Shown: one piece after another, positions 18,049 to 26,681 of the stretch | Position numbering within the stretch: position 1 is the stretch's first letter | How the letters are laid out: every line of letters begins with the position of its first letter | NCBI RefSeq assembly: GCF_003049685.1 | Contig: NZ_PYSY02000002.1 | Coordinates: 434,001 to 498,000, forward strand | Length of the DNA stretch: 64,000 nucleotides | Direction: 5' to 3' | Source of the DNA: Brucella pituitosa | Lineage (GTDB): Bacteria > Pseudomonadota > Alphaproteobacteria > Rhizobiales > Rhizobiaceae | Notes under the pieces: generated by a model | Seen by the model: only the letters and a program-made list of their open reading frames with translations | The model's database searches: none | Told to the model about the DNA's origin: nothing | Translations under genes and position numbers: made by a program

Positions 18049-18373
18049 TCATATAGATAGTTTTGGGTGCGGTAACTTAGACAGCTACCATTTTTGAAGC
18101 ACTTTCAAAAATTAGAGCCTGAATAGGTGGCTGGCGCGCTTCTAAAAGTCAGTCCAAACTAAATCACGTTAATAAACAGGCATTCTTGCGGCAGAACTGT
18201 GTTTTTGATCGCGTTGGGTGTATGGGGAACAAATCCGCTCGCGCAAAATGCGGCTGCGGCTAACAAATACGGCAATCGCAATAGATTGCACCGATTTTAA
18301 CAGCTGATCGCAAGCAATTGCTCTCGGCTGATCATTGGTGCCTTTGAATGCGAGCTTTTGCCCTGGAGGGACC
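18049..18373. other. 325-bp leader/intergenic region before purine permease
   Basis: No gene is visible. I looked for a purine riboswitch core (TATA...GGT junction pattern) and did not find one. The region probably holds the permease promoter. Confidence 0.4.
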
Positions 18374-19666
18374 ATGCTGGAAAAGCTGTTCAAATTGCAG
18401 GAACATGGCACATCGGTGAGAACGGAAGTCATCGCTGGCGTGACGACCTTCCTGACGATGTCTTACATTATCTTCGTCAATCCTGATATTCTGTCCACAA
18501 CAGGTATGGATCGCAACGCAGTCTTCGTTGCTACATGTCTTGCGGCAGCATTGGGTTCGATTGTCATGGCGCTTGTCGCCAACTGGCCGATTGGCATGGC
18601 ACCGGGTATGGGCCTGAATGCCTTCTTCGCCTTTACGGTCGTCGGTGCTATGGGCTTCTCCTGGCAACAGGCGCTTGGCGCGGTCTTCATTTCCGGCATT
18701 ATCTTCCTGTTTCTCACGGTAACAGGTATCCGGCGTTGGCTGGTCGAGGGTATTCCGCATTCATTGCGTAGTGCGATTGCTGCCGGTATCGGTATGTTCC
18801 TGGCTCTGATCGGGCTCAAGAACGCAGGCGTCGTCGTTGACAATCCGGCAACGCTCGTAGGTCTTGGTGACTTGCGTGAGTTTGGTCCTCTGCTTGCAAT
18901 CGCCGGCTTCTTCATTATTGCAGCTCTTGATGCACTCAAGGTTCGCGGTGCGATCCTGATCGGTATCCTTGTTGTAACCATTGCATCGATTTCGCTGGGT
19001 ATCACCCAGTTTGGCGGCGTGTTCTCTGCTCCTCCAAGCCTTGCGCCAACCTTCCTGCAGCTCGATATCATGGGAGCGCTGCACACCGGCATCCTGCACG
19101 TCATTCTGGTTTTTGTGCTGGTTGAAGTGTTTGATGCTACCGGTACGCTGATCGGCGTTGCCAAACGTGGCGGCCTGATTGAACCGGGTAAGCCAAATCG
19201 TCTTGGTAAAGCTCTGTTTGCAGACAGCACCGCAATTCTGGGTGGCTCGCTGCTCGGCACGTCTTCCACAACAGCATATGTCGAAAGTGCTTCCGGCGTT
19301 CAGGCTGGCGGTCGCACAGGTCTGACGGCGCTTGTTGTGGCTCTGTTGTTCCTTGCTGCACTCTTTATTTCGCCTCTGGCTGGCTCCGTACCTGCCTATG
19401 CAACAGCACCAGCGCTCGTTTACGTCGCTTGCTTGATGATGCGTGAACTGTCCGAAATCAAGTGGGACGAAATCACGGAAGCTGCACCCGCTGCTCTTAC
19501 GGCGCTGTCCATTCCGTTCACCTACTCGATTGCAAACGGTCTGGCTTTCGGCTTCATCAGCTATGTTGTCCTGAAGGCTGTAACCGGCAAGGCTCGTGAG
19601 GTGCACCTTGCGACCTGGATCGTGGCGGCACTGTTTGTGATCCGCTTCGCATTCTTCCCAGAATAA
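18374..19666 (+). CDS. NCS2/AzgA-type purine permease
   Basis: 430 aa polytopic inner-membrane proton symporter of the AzgA branch of NCS2. Motifs are VRTEVIAGVTTFLTMSYIIFVNPDIL at the start, ANWPIGMAPGMGLNAFFAF, EVFDATGTLIGVAKRGG, and LLGTSSTTAYVESASGVQAGGRTGLT, the family's substrate-binding repeat. Such proteins import adenine, hypoxanthine or guanine. GGAGGG lies 5-6 bases before the chosen ATG. A terminator follows, and a nucleoside deaminase gene lies next on the same strand, which fits a purine salvage role. Confidence 0.92.
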   Translation: MLEKLFKLQEHGTSVRTEVIAGVTTFLTMSYIIFVNPDILSTTGMDRNAVFVATCLAAALGSIVMALVANWPIGMAPGMGLNAFFAFTVVGAMGFSWQQALGAVFISGIIFLFLTVTGIRRWLVEGIPHSLRSAIAAGIGMFLALIGLKNAGVVVDNPATLVGLGDLREFGPLLAIAGFFIIAALDALKVRGAILIGILVVTIASISLGITQFGGVFSAPPSLAPTFLQLDIMGALHTGILHVILVFVLVEVFDATGTLIGVAKRGGLIEPGKPNRLGKALFADSTAILGGSLLGTSSTTAYVESASGVQAGGRTGLTALVVALLFLAALFISPLAGSVPAYATAPALVYVACLMMRELSEIKWDEITEAAPAALTALSIPFTYSIANGLAFGFISYVVLKAVTGKAREVHLATWIVAALFVIRFAFFPE

Positions 19667-19671
19667 CAACA

Positions 19672-19699
19672 AACGCCGGGGCAACACCCCGGCGTTTTT
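19672..19699 (+). terminator. Rho-independent terminator of purine permease
   Basis: AACGCCGGGG, a CAACA loop and CCCCGGCGTT form a perfect 10-bp stem followed by TTT. Confidence 0.92.
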
Positions 19700-19741
19700 C
19701 TTTGTGCTTTATCTGGCCTACCTTATTTGGGAGTTGAGGTT

Positions 19742-20341
19742 ATGACACCGGAAGATTTGAAATTGCTCGAGAAGCTTTTTGATGTCATCGAGCAAGACAT
19801 CATTCCCCTGACGGAGCAGGGCGTTGCAAATGGCAACAAGGTTTTCGGAGCAGCACTACTCCGCAAATCGGATTTGTCTCTGGTGCTTGCTGAAACCAAC
19901 AATGAGACCGAAAATCCGATGTGGCATGGTGAAGTGCATACGTTGAAACGTTTTTATGAGATGCCTGAGCAGGGACGTCCAGACACAAAAGACATGGTTT
20001 TTCTGTCGACACATGAACCGTGCTCAATGTGCTTGTCAGCTATTACCTGGACCGGTTTCGACAATTTCTATTATCTGTTCAGTCATGAAGATTCCCGCGA
20101 TGCGTTTTCAATCCCGCATGACCTGAAAATACTCAAAGAAGTCTTCACACTGGAGCCCGGTGGCTATAACCGCGACAATAGTTTCTGGCACAGCCATTCG
20201 ATCCCCAAAATGGTGGCTTCTCTGCTGGAGCCCGATCGTTCTCGTTTTGAAAAGCGGCTTGATGCAATTCGCGCCAAATATGATGCAATGTCCGGCGCAT
20301 ACCAATCTTCAAAAGATGGAAACGCTATTCCTTTGAACTAG
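19742..20341 (+). CDS. Cytidine/deoxycytidylate-family nucleoside deaminase
   Basis: 199 aa zinc-dependent deaminase. The zinc site is visible as WHGEVHTL (His and catalytic Glu, a variation of HAE) and HEPCSMC (PCxxC). The fold matches the CDA/guanine deaminase/TadA superfamily, but it is not TadA: length and the C-terminal extension differ. GGGAG lies 8 bases before the ATG. Its place after a purine permease suggests a free base or nucleoside substrate. The TAG stop is the first three bases of a dispersed repeat. Confidence 0.82.
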   Translation: MTPEDLKLLEKLFDVIEQDIIPLTEQGVANGNKVFGAALLRKSDLSLVLAETNNETENPMWHGEVHTLKRFYEMPEQGRPDTKDMVFLSTHEPCSMCLSAITWTGFDNFYYLFSHEDSRDAFSIPHDLKILKEVFTLEPGGYNRDNSFWHSHSIPKMVASLLEPDRSRFEKRLDAIRAKYDAMSGAYQSSKDGNAIPLN

Positions 20342-20442
20342 AGTATTTCCTGTTTTTCTTGAATCATTGAAAATGCTCTATCTCTTCGTTTTTTTGCATT
20401 ATCCGACACAAAACCGCTTCGCACTTTTGCTGGAAATGCTCC
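20339..20442. repeat. Dispersed palindromic element, copy 2
   Basis: About 104 bp starting TAGAGTATTTCC and ending GGAAATGCTCC, with the internal segment AAAACCGCTTCGCACTTTTGC. It is close to the reverse complement of the copy at 34847. Its first three bases are the stop codon of the deaminase gene. Confidence 0.8.
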
Positions 20443-20450
20443 AATTCAAA

Positions 20451-20482
20451 GGCTGCATATCAATAACGATATGCAGCCTTTT
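20451..20482 (+). terminator. Bidirectional terminator between convergent genes
   Basis: GGCTGCATAT and ATATGCAGCC form a perfect 10-bp stem with an 8-base loop and TTTT on the plus strand. It separates the deaminase from the convergent FAH-family gene. Confidence 0.85.
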
Positions 20483-20487
20483 CAATT

Positions 20488-21657
20488 TTAGATTTTGTCG
20501 AGCAGATTGCGCTTCTGCAGGTTCTGTATCAGCGCACGAATGCCAAAGGTCCATTCAGCGCAATTATCAGTGCGATCCACCCAATTGACCAGACGCCCGA
20601 GCTTCGGAGTCGAAATCTCCACCTTATCGCCAATTTCATGGGTAAAGCCTTGGCCTGCGCCACGACGGTCTTTGACCGGCGCAAACATGGTACCGAGGAA
20701 AAGAACAGCGCCGTCCGGATATTGATGATTGCGGTTCATCATCTGTCCAGCAAGGTTTTCCGGATCGCGGCTAATTGCTTCCATTGGGCTTTCGCCGGTC
20801 ATCTCAAAGCCGTCAGTGCCGTTGACTTTCAGCGAAAGCTTGAGCTTGCGCAGAACGTCCATGGTAAAGTCGCCGTCAAACAGGCGAATAAACGGGCCAA
20901 TGGCACAAGACGCGTTGTTGTCCTTGGCCTTGCCGAGCAGCAGGGCAGAACGTCCTTCGACGTCACGCAGATTGACATCATTGCCGAGTGTCGCACCGAC
21001 GATACGGCCATCTGAAGCAACAGCCAGAACGACTTCCGGTTCTGGGTTGTTCCACTGAGAGATTGGCAGAATACCAACGGTCGCACCGCAACCGACTGCA
21101 GACATTGGCTGTGACTTTGTGAAAATTTCGGCGTCCGGGCCGATGCCCACTTCCAGATATTGCGACCAGAGACCCATTTCCTGAAGCAGCGCTTTAACCT
21201 GTGCCGCTTTTTCCGAGCCCGCTGCAACGCCGCGCAAGCTGTCGCCGATCACCGGAGCCAAACGGTCGCGCACTTCGCGAGCACGACTCGGATCGCCCTT
21301 GGCCTGTTCTTCGATGACGCGTTCAAGCATACTGTCGGCGAAGGTTACACCTGCGGCCTTGATCGATTGCAGATCAATCGGTGCAAGCAATTCGCCCTTT
21401 TCGCCGGAAAGATAGTCGTCAAGCGTACCGAGATCAGCGAATTGGCCTGCGTCTTTCAACTCGCCGACCAGTTCCTTACGCTCCAGCAAACCTGATACGG
21501 TCGCGGAAAGGTTGGAGAGATTATGTACGCGCCCGTTTACAACCAACACCGGGCAGGGCCCATTTTCGGCCTTCGACCACACGCGTCCGATGAGCACTGC
21601 CGAAGAGCTGTCTTCTGGCAGGATGATGGACGAGTTCAGAGTATGCTTGTCTTGCAC
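20488..21657 (-). CDS. Fumarylacetoacetate hydrolase (FAH) family protein
   Basis: 389 aa protein whose C-terminal two thirds match the FAH fold: EVVLAVASDGRIVGATLGNDVNLRDVEGRSALLLGKAKDNNASCAIGP carries the metal-binding acidic residues. Members hydrolyse or dehydrate 2-keto acids and acylpyruvates. The GTG at 21657 is chosen because GGGAGG lies 8 bases upstream; a longer reading frame has no such site. It is divergent from an FAD-linked hydroxy-acid oxidase and probably acts in the same sugar-acid pathway, for example as a keto-deoxy-sugar acid dehydratase or hydrolase. Confidence 0.82.
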   Translation of the reverse strand: MQDKHTLNSSIILPEDSSSAVLIGRVWSKAENGPCPVLVVNGRVHNLSNLSATVSGLLERKELVGELKDAGQFADLGTLDDYLSGEKGELLAPIDLQSIKAAGVTFADSMLERVIEEQAKGDPSRAREVRDRLAPVIGDSLRGVAAGSEKAAQVKALLQEMGLWSQYLEVGIGPDAEIFTKSQPMSAVGCGATVGILPISQWNNPEPEVVLAVASDGRIVGATLGNDVNLRDVEGRSALLLGKAKDNNASCAIGPFIRLFDGDFTMDVLRKLKLSLKVNGTDGFEMTGESPMEAISRDPENLAGQMMNRNHQYPDGAVLFLGTMFAPVKDRRGAGQGFTHEIGDKVEISTPKLGRLVNWVDRTDNCAEWTFGIRALIQNLQKRNLLDKI

Positions 21658-21729
21658 GGATATTCCTCCCGGTTCGTTCAGTTCAAAATGCGAGTAGTTG
21701 GATTTGCAGTCTGGAGGCGTGACGACGTT

Positions 21730-21769
21730 CACATCAATGTGGGCACATCAAATGTGGGCACATCAAATG
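21730..21769. repeat. Short tandem repeat near FAH-gene start
   Basis: Two full units and one partial unit of about 14-15 bp (CACATCAAATGTGGG) in direct order, 73 bp upstream of the GTG start of the FAH-family gene. One unit lacks a base. Spacing of 14-15 bp could stagger regulator sites or reflect replication slippage. Confidence 0.7.
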
Positions 21770-21831
21770 CAGGCCGCTTTTGGCCACGCTGAAAGCATCA
21801 CAATTTAATTCCTCCAGGATTATATTGTTGG

Positions 21832-21844
21832 GTTGTCTGATAAC
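21832..21844. promoter_or_regulatory. Possible FadR/GntR-type operator
   Basis: GTTGTCTGATAAC is an imperfect palindrome (five of six pairs plus one G-T) in the divergent promoter between the FAH-family and FAD-oxidase genes. It resembles the T-n-GT-n3-AC-n-A operators of FCD-class GntR regulators, with one mismatch. The FadR-type gene at 23452 is the obvious candidate regulator. Confidence 0.3.
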
Positions 21845-21985
21845 TATATATTCAATGCTTGAAAACTCTTTTATGCGTCGATTGGCAGAATTGGAATGAA
21901 ATAACCTGCCATTCAGCAAAAGTTCACGTAGACCAGAGATTAATGATCGCATGGCTTGAGGTTTTGAAATGCAGGAACGTTCGAT

Positions 21986-23410
21986 ATGAATACTGACCGG
22001 CAAGCAGCATTAAGACAGGTGCTCGGAGCGGATATGGTGCTAACCGATCCAGATGCTATGCAGCGTTTTTGCCGCGATTTTCCGGGCGACATTGAAAATG
22101 TCGCTATAGCGGTTTTGCGCCCGCGGACTACAGAAGAAGTCTCGCAAGCCGTCAAAATGTGCCGTTCGCTTGGTCTTGGTATTATTCCGCAAGGCGGTAA
22201 TACAGGTTTGGTGCAGGGCGGGGTGCCTGATGGTCAAAGCGATGTTGTTATTCTTAGTCTTGAACGGATGAACAACATCAGGCAAGTCGACCCTGACGAT
22301 TTTTCAGCGATTGTCGAAGCTGGATGCATTCTCCTTGAAATGAAAACGCAACTCGCCGCACAGGGCATGTTCTTTCCGCTTTCATTGGGCGCTCAGGGAA
22401 GTTGCCGGATTGGCGGTAATGTCAGCACCAATGCCGGCGGCGTCAATGTGCTTCGCTACGGCATGACCCGAGAATTGGTGCTGGGCCTTGAAGTCGTATT
22501 GCCGGATGGAGCCATCTTTAATGGACTTTCCACTTTGCGGAAGGACAATCGCGGAATTGATCTCAAGCAACTGTTCATCGGTGACGAAGGCATTTTCGGG
22601 ATTGTCACGGCAGTTGCGATAAAACTGATGCCTTTGCCTGACAAAATTGAAACTGCAATGCTTGGGCTCAATTCGCTGGAGGATGCAATTGCGCTTTATC
22701 GCCGAGCGCGCGTTCAATGCTGCGATCTGATGTCCGCGTTCGAGTTTATGCCGCCAGTGGCTTTTACGCTCGCACAAGAAGCTATCCCCGATCTCGTAGC
22801 GCCTTTAGGGCAATACCCTGCCTATGTGTTGATGGAGATATCAGGTTCCGGTCTGGTCGATACGGCGGTACTTATGGAAGCATTTTTGAACGAAGCCATG
22901 GAAAGCGGCCTTGTGCTCGATGGCACGATAGCTTCGTCACATATGCAAGCGCAAAATCTGTGGCAGTTTCGCGAAGGAATGAATGCAGGGCAGGGACTCC
23001 GCGGAAAGCATTTGCGCACCGATGTTTCTGTGCCGCTATCAAAGCTGGCTGCATTTGTGGCCGAGGCTGAGGCAGAACTGGCAGAGGTTTTGCCTGATTG
23101 TCTGCCGATTTCTTATGGGCATGTAGGAGATGGAAATGTACACCTTAATGTCATTCCGCCGCGCGATTTGGATATTGCGAGCAAGGATGAGAAGATCAAA
23201 CTTGCCAAGCAAACCATCAACGCGGTGCTTGATCGCTATGCAGGTAGTATCAGTGCGGAACACGGTATTGGCAGACTGAAGCGGGAGGACTTCGAGAAGC
23301 GTCTTGATCCTGTGCGCAAGGCAATTCTGAAGAGTTTAAAACAAGTGCTTGATCCTGATGCGATCATGAACCCCGGATGCCAGCTTTCGCTTGACTTGGG
23401 CAAAAACTGA
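21986..23410 (+). CDS. FAD-linked 2-hydroxy-acid oxidase/dehydrogenase
   Basis: 474 aa PCMH-type flavoprotein of the GlcD/D-lactate/D-2-hydroxyglutarate dehydrogenase family. The FAD-binding N-terminus has LGLGIIPQGGNTGLVQGGVP and GGNVSTNAGGVNVLRYGMTRE; the C-terminal cap ends SAEHGIGRLKRE, the family's signature, and SYGHVGDGNVHLN supplies the metal-binding His residues. It oxidises a D-2-hydroxy acid to the keto acid. AGGAACG lies before the ATG. It is followed by a FadR-type regulator and gluconokinase, which suggests a hydroxy sugar acid substrate. Confidence 0.9.
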   Translation: MNTDRQAALRQVLGADMVLTDPDAMQRFCRDFPGDIENVAIAVLRPRTTEEVSQAVKMCRSLGLGIIPQGGNTGLVQGGVPDGQSDVVILSLERMNNIRQVDPDDFSAIVEAGCILLEMKTQLAAQGMFFPLSLGAQGSCRIGGNVSTNAGGVNVLRYGMTRELVLGLEVVLPDGAIFNGLSTLRKDNRGIDLKQLFIGDEGIFGIVTAVAIKLMPLPDKIETAMLGLNSLEDAIALYRRARVQCCDLMSAFEFMPPVAFTLAQEAIPDLVAPLGQYPAYVLMEISGSGLVDTAVLMEAFLNEAMESGLVLDGTIASSHMQAQNLWQFREGMNAGQGLRGKHLRTDVSVPLSKLAAFVAEAEAELAEVLPDCLPISYGHVGDGNVHLNVIPPRDLDIASKDEKIKLAKQTINAVLDRYAGSISAEHGIGRLKREDFEKRLDPVRKAILKSLKQVLDPDAIMNPGCQLSLDLGKN

Positions 23411-23451
23411 CGACAAATCAATGATAGAGGACATACAGGGAGGAGCAAGCA

Positions 23452-24159
23452 GTGTTCGGTGAAATCAGACGCAATGAGCAGCTGCCTGCCCGCATCGCTT
23501 CCGAGATTGTACGCCAGATTACGGAAGGTAGTTTTCTGCCGGGGCATAAATTGCCTACCGAACACAATCTGGCACAGAGCTTTGGCGTCAGTCGTTCGGT
23601 CATCCGCGAAGCAATCGCTCAGCTGCGCAATGAGGGGCTGATCGAAACTCGGCAGGGCGTCGGAGCTTTTGTCACCGAGCCAGATCGTCGTCATGCAATC
23701 CGTATTGAACCAGAAACGCTTGCCGATCGGCATCATTTCCAGAGCCTGTTCCAACTGCGTATGGCTTTGGAGATTGAAGCAGCAGGCCTTGCAGCCGTGC
23801 ATCACACAGCCGAAGACATGCGTAAACTTGATGAAGCCATGGCTGAGATGAACGGGACAGAGAAATGGACGGACGAGGGCATCTCTGCCGATCTGACATT
23901 TCACCGCGCTCTTGCAGCTGCAACGCACAATGAATATTTTCCGCTCGTCTTAGGCTTCATCGCAGAGCGGATAAATCAGGCAATCCGGGCGGCGCGAGCA
24001 CGCGCTGTGCTTGAAGAGATCGTCGAAGTCACCATCGCTGAACACACTGCTATTCGAGATGCGATAGCACTGCGCGATCCATTGAAGGCACGCGAAGTCA
24101 TGCGGCATCACGTCGTAAGTGCGGCGAGTCGTGTTAATCTCCAACTCGAAATATTCTAA
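23452..24159 (+). CDS. FadR-type GntR regulator (FCD domain)
   Basis: 235 aa regulator. Residues about 10-75 form a GntR winged helix (GHKLPTEHNLAQSFGVSRSVIREAIAQLRNEGLIETRQGVGAFV). Residues about 95-225 form the all-helical FCD ligand domain (LRMALEIEAAGLAA, FHRALAAATHNEYF, EHTAIRDAIALRDPLKAREVMRHH) with the expected metal-binding His residues. The start is GTG at 23452 with GGAGGAG upstream. It probably represses the local catabolic genes until a sugar-acid effector binds. Confidence 0.9.
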   Translation: MFGEIRRNEQLPARIASEIVRQITEGSFLPGHKLPTEHNLAQSFGVSRSVIREAIAQLRNEGLIETRQGVGAFVTEPDRRHAIRIEPETLADRHHFQSLFQLRMALEIEAAGLAAVHHTAEDMRKLDEAMAEMNGTEKWTDEGISADLTFHRALAAATHNEYFPLVLGFIAERINQAIRAARARAVLEEIVEVTIAEHTAIRDAIALRDPLKAREVMRHHVVSAASRVNLQLEIF

Positions 24160-24170
24160 GGAAAATAAAC

Positions 24171-24683
24171 TTGCATATCATCGTAATGGGGGTTTCAGGC
24201 TCGGGAAAGTCAACGGTTGGGGAAAAGTTGGCTTCAGCCCTTAATCTGCCCTTTCTTGAGGGCGACAGTCTGCATCCCAAGGCGAATGTCGACAAGATGG
24301 CCTCCGGAATTCCGCTGCAGGATGAAGATCGCTGGCCTTGGCTCGATAAGATTGGCGAACGACTGGCAACGGCAGAAAACGGTATAATCGTCTCCTGTTC
24401 ATCGCTTAAAAAGAGCTATCGCGACCGCTTGCGCAATGCATCTCGTGGTCCACTGTTGTTCGTGTTCCTTGATGGAAACTTCGATGTGTTGTATGAGCAT
24501 ATGGGCCACCGTACCGGGCATTTTATGCCGGTGGCAATGCTTGAAAGCCAGCTCGCAACATTGGAAAGCCCTGTTGGCGAGCCCCTTGTATTCCGTGCCG
24601 ATGTTGCTGATCCGATTGAGAAAATTGTTGCTGCAAGTCTCAACTGGGTTCAGGTAACTGTGCAGGCAGACAATCTACTTTAA
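24171..24683 (+). CDS. gntK: Gluconokinase (thermoresistant type)
   Basis: 170 aa kinase phosphorylating D-gluconate to 6-phosphogluconate. P-loop GVSGSGKST is at residues 7-15, EGDSLHPKANVDKMASGIPLQDEDRWPWL is the hallmark gluconate-binding region, and VSCSSLKKSYRDRLR is the conserved central motif. The start is TTG at 24171, with AAGGAAA about 6 bases upstream, which decides against a shorter form that would cut the first strand. Its 3' end overlaps the convergent SLC13 gene by 9 bp. It likely feeds the pentose-phosphate or Entner-Doudoroff route. Confidence 0.9.
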   Translation: MHIIVMGVSGSGKSTVGEKLASALNLPFLEGDSLHPKANVDKMASGIPLQDEDRWPWLDKIGERLATAENGIIVSCSSLKKSYRDRLRNASRGPLLFVFLDGNFDVLYEHMGHRTGHFMPVAMLESQLATLESPVGEPLVFRADVADPIEKIVAASLNWVQVTVQADNLL

Positions 24684-26447
24684 CGGCCAGAAGAACATGA
24701 GCGCTGGAACAGTCGCAAGTGCGATGATGATCGATAGCGGCAGTCCAAGCCTCGGATAATCGCTGAACTTGTAGCCGCCAGGCCCCATCACAAGCGTATT
24801 GCACTGGTGCCCGATTGGCGTGAGAAAATCGCAACCCGCACCAATCGCCACCGCCATCAGGAATGCTTCTGGTTTGAAACCAAGGCCCGAAGCAAAACTT
24901 GTGGCAATTGGGGCCATCACCAGCACGGTTGCCGCATTGTTGAGAAACGGCGTGACCATCATAGCCGTGACCAGAATAAGCGCCAGTGCGCCAGCTGGTG
25001 GTAGTTGGTGACCTATGCTCGCCAACCCCTCCGCAATAAGCTCTGTACCGCCTGTGGTACGAAGGGCATCGGATACAGGTATCAGTGCTGCAAGCATCAC
25101 CAGAATAGGCCCGTCAATCTCATCATAGACTTCATTGATCGGAATAACTTTGAAGAGCAGCATGGAAACCGCCGCCGCGAAGAACGCAACGGCGACAGGA
25201 ACGAGGCTGAGTGCTGTCGCGCCGATTGCTGCAATCAGGATTGCCAGTGGGATCAAACCGCGCCTCACACTACCGAGCATAAGTTTGCGCCGTGCGAGCG
25301 GCAACAGCTCAAACTCAGGCAGATAAGCCGAGAGAGCAGCCTGTCGTCCTTGAAGGACGACCACATCACCGAAACCGAGTATGACTTCGCTTAAGCGTTC
25401 TGTAATGCGTTCACCGGGGCGACTGACGGCAAGCAGGTTGACCTCATAGCGCGAATAAAGGTCAAGCCGCTGGGCGGTAAGCCCGACAAGCCGCGAGTTC
25501 TTTCCAATCACGGCTTCCACAACTTCAATATCTGTCGAACCGCTTGTGTCGGAAGGATTGCGGTTTTCGCTTAAAGTCAACTTGCCCGAATTGACGACGA
25601 GGTCGAGTGCTTTCGGATCACCTTCAAGCAACACCACGTCACCCTCAGCGAGAACCGTATCGGGCAGGGGTGTCATCCGCTGTTTCTTACGGATGATTGC
25701 TGTCACCATGGCCTCACCTTCGGCAGGCTTGATGAGATCAGTGATACGCTTGCCGACCATAGGCGAGTTTTTCAAAATACGCGCTTCTGAAGCGTAATTT
25801 TTGATCTTGATTGCTTCATCGAGTGATACGCTCTCGCGCGCACGCTGGGGCACGAGCCAATAAAAAGTAACGAGATAAATCAACCCAACAACTGCCAGAA
25901 CCGCACCAACCGGCGTAAAATCAAACATGGTGAAGGGTTCGCCAACCATCTCACCACGAATGCGCGAAACCACAATGTTGGGTGAGGTGCCCACTTGCGT
26001 CATCAGGCCACCAAGAAGTGCGCCAAATGCCATCGGCATCAGAAATGTTGATGGGGAAACATTGGAACGGCGTGCAAACTGAAATGCAACCGGGATCATG
26101 ATTGCCAGGGCACCCACATTTTTCACGAATGCGGATAGAACCGTGACGATCGCCACAAGAACAGCGAGTTGTAAACGCACGCTGTTCATTTCGGGAAGAA
26201 AGCGCTGCACCGCCTCTTGCATAAGCCCGGATCGTGCAACGCCAGCGCTAACGATGAGTGCGCTACCGACGATAATGACGATATCGTCACTAAAACCCGT
26301 AAAGGCTTTATCGAAGGGTACAACCCCGACACCCACAGCCAGCAGCAGTGAGCAAAGAGCCACAATATCGTAGCGAAACTTACCCCAGATAAATGCCCCC
26401 ATCATGAGAATAATCACGGCGAAGGACAGTATCTGCTGGTGGGTCAT
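24675..26447 (-). CDS. SLC13/CitT-type permease with two TrkA-C domains
   Basis: 590 aa inner-membrane transporter. N- and C-terminal membrane halves have the family motifs SAFVKNVGALAIMIPVA and PFLNNAATVLVMAPIA. Between them, residues about 200-370, are two RCK_C/TrkA-C soluble domains (MVGKRITDLIKPAEGEAMV and RLVGLTAQRLDLYSRYEVNL, each followed by a DVVLLEG/DVVVLQG strand). This layout is typical of the YbhI/SAC1-like ArsB-NhaD group that moves sulfate, dicarboxylates or other anions. Substrate is unclear. Confidence 0.87.
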   Translation of the reverse strand: MTHQQILSFAVIILMMGAFIWGKFRYDIVALCSLLLAVGVGVVPFDKAFTGFSDDIVIIVGSALIVSAGVARSGLMQEAVQRFLPEMNSVRLQLAVLVAIVTVLSAFVKNVGALAIMIPVAFQFARRSNVSPSTFLMPMAFGALLGGLMTQVGTSPNIVVSRIRGEMVGEPFTMFDFTPVGAVLAVVGLIYLVTFYWLVPQRARESVSLDEAIKIKNYASEARILKNSPMVGKRITDLIKPAEGEAMVTAIIRKKQRMTPLPDTVLAEGDVVLLEGDPKALDLVVNSGKLTLSENRNPSDTSGSTDIEVVEAVIGKNSRLVGLTAQRLDLYSRYEVNLLAVSRPGERITERLSEVILGFGDVVVLQGRQAALSAYLPEFELLPLARRKLMLGSVRRGLIPLAILIAAIGATALSLVPVAVAFFAAAVSMLLFKVIPINEVYDEIDGPILVMLAALIPVSDALRTTGGTELIAEGLASIGHQLPPAGALALILVTAMMVTPFLNNAATVLVMAPIATSFASGLGFKPEAFLMAVAIGAGCDFLTPIGHQCNTLVMGPGGYKFSDYPRLGLPLSIIIALATVPALMFFWPLK

Positions 26448-26525
26448 CCTATGCGCTTACCTCGAAAAGAGAAAAATATTCTACTTTGTGTAGCGCATAA
26501 AAAAGAAAACGAAAACGGATAATTA

Positions 26526-26629
26526 AAGCGCCGAGCGCCCTGTTGGGCGCGCAAAGGTCGCTCTAACACTTTAAAATTAGGGCATAATTTTACCTTAAAC
26601 TGATCCAAGTTTAAGGAATTATGCTCTAA
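26526..26629. repeat. Dispersed palindromic element, copy 3
   Basis: 104 bp with hairpins GCGCCC-TGTT-GGGCGC and CCTTAAACT-GATCC-AAGTTTAAGG. It is nearly identical to the copy at 53255 (a handful of substitutions by eye). It lies between ugpC and the SLC13 gene. Confidence 0.85.
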
Positions 26630-26681
26630 ATCGAATTCTTATGTATCGGGCGCTCAGAATCCTGAACGCCCGACACTGAAT

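Noticed and set aside
18049..18373. Possible purine riboswitch ahead of the purine permease
   Set aside because: The conserved three-way-junction bases of the purine aptamer are not present.
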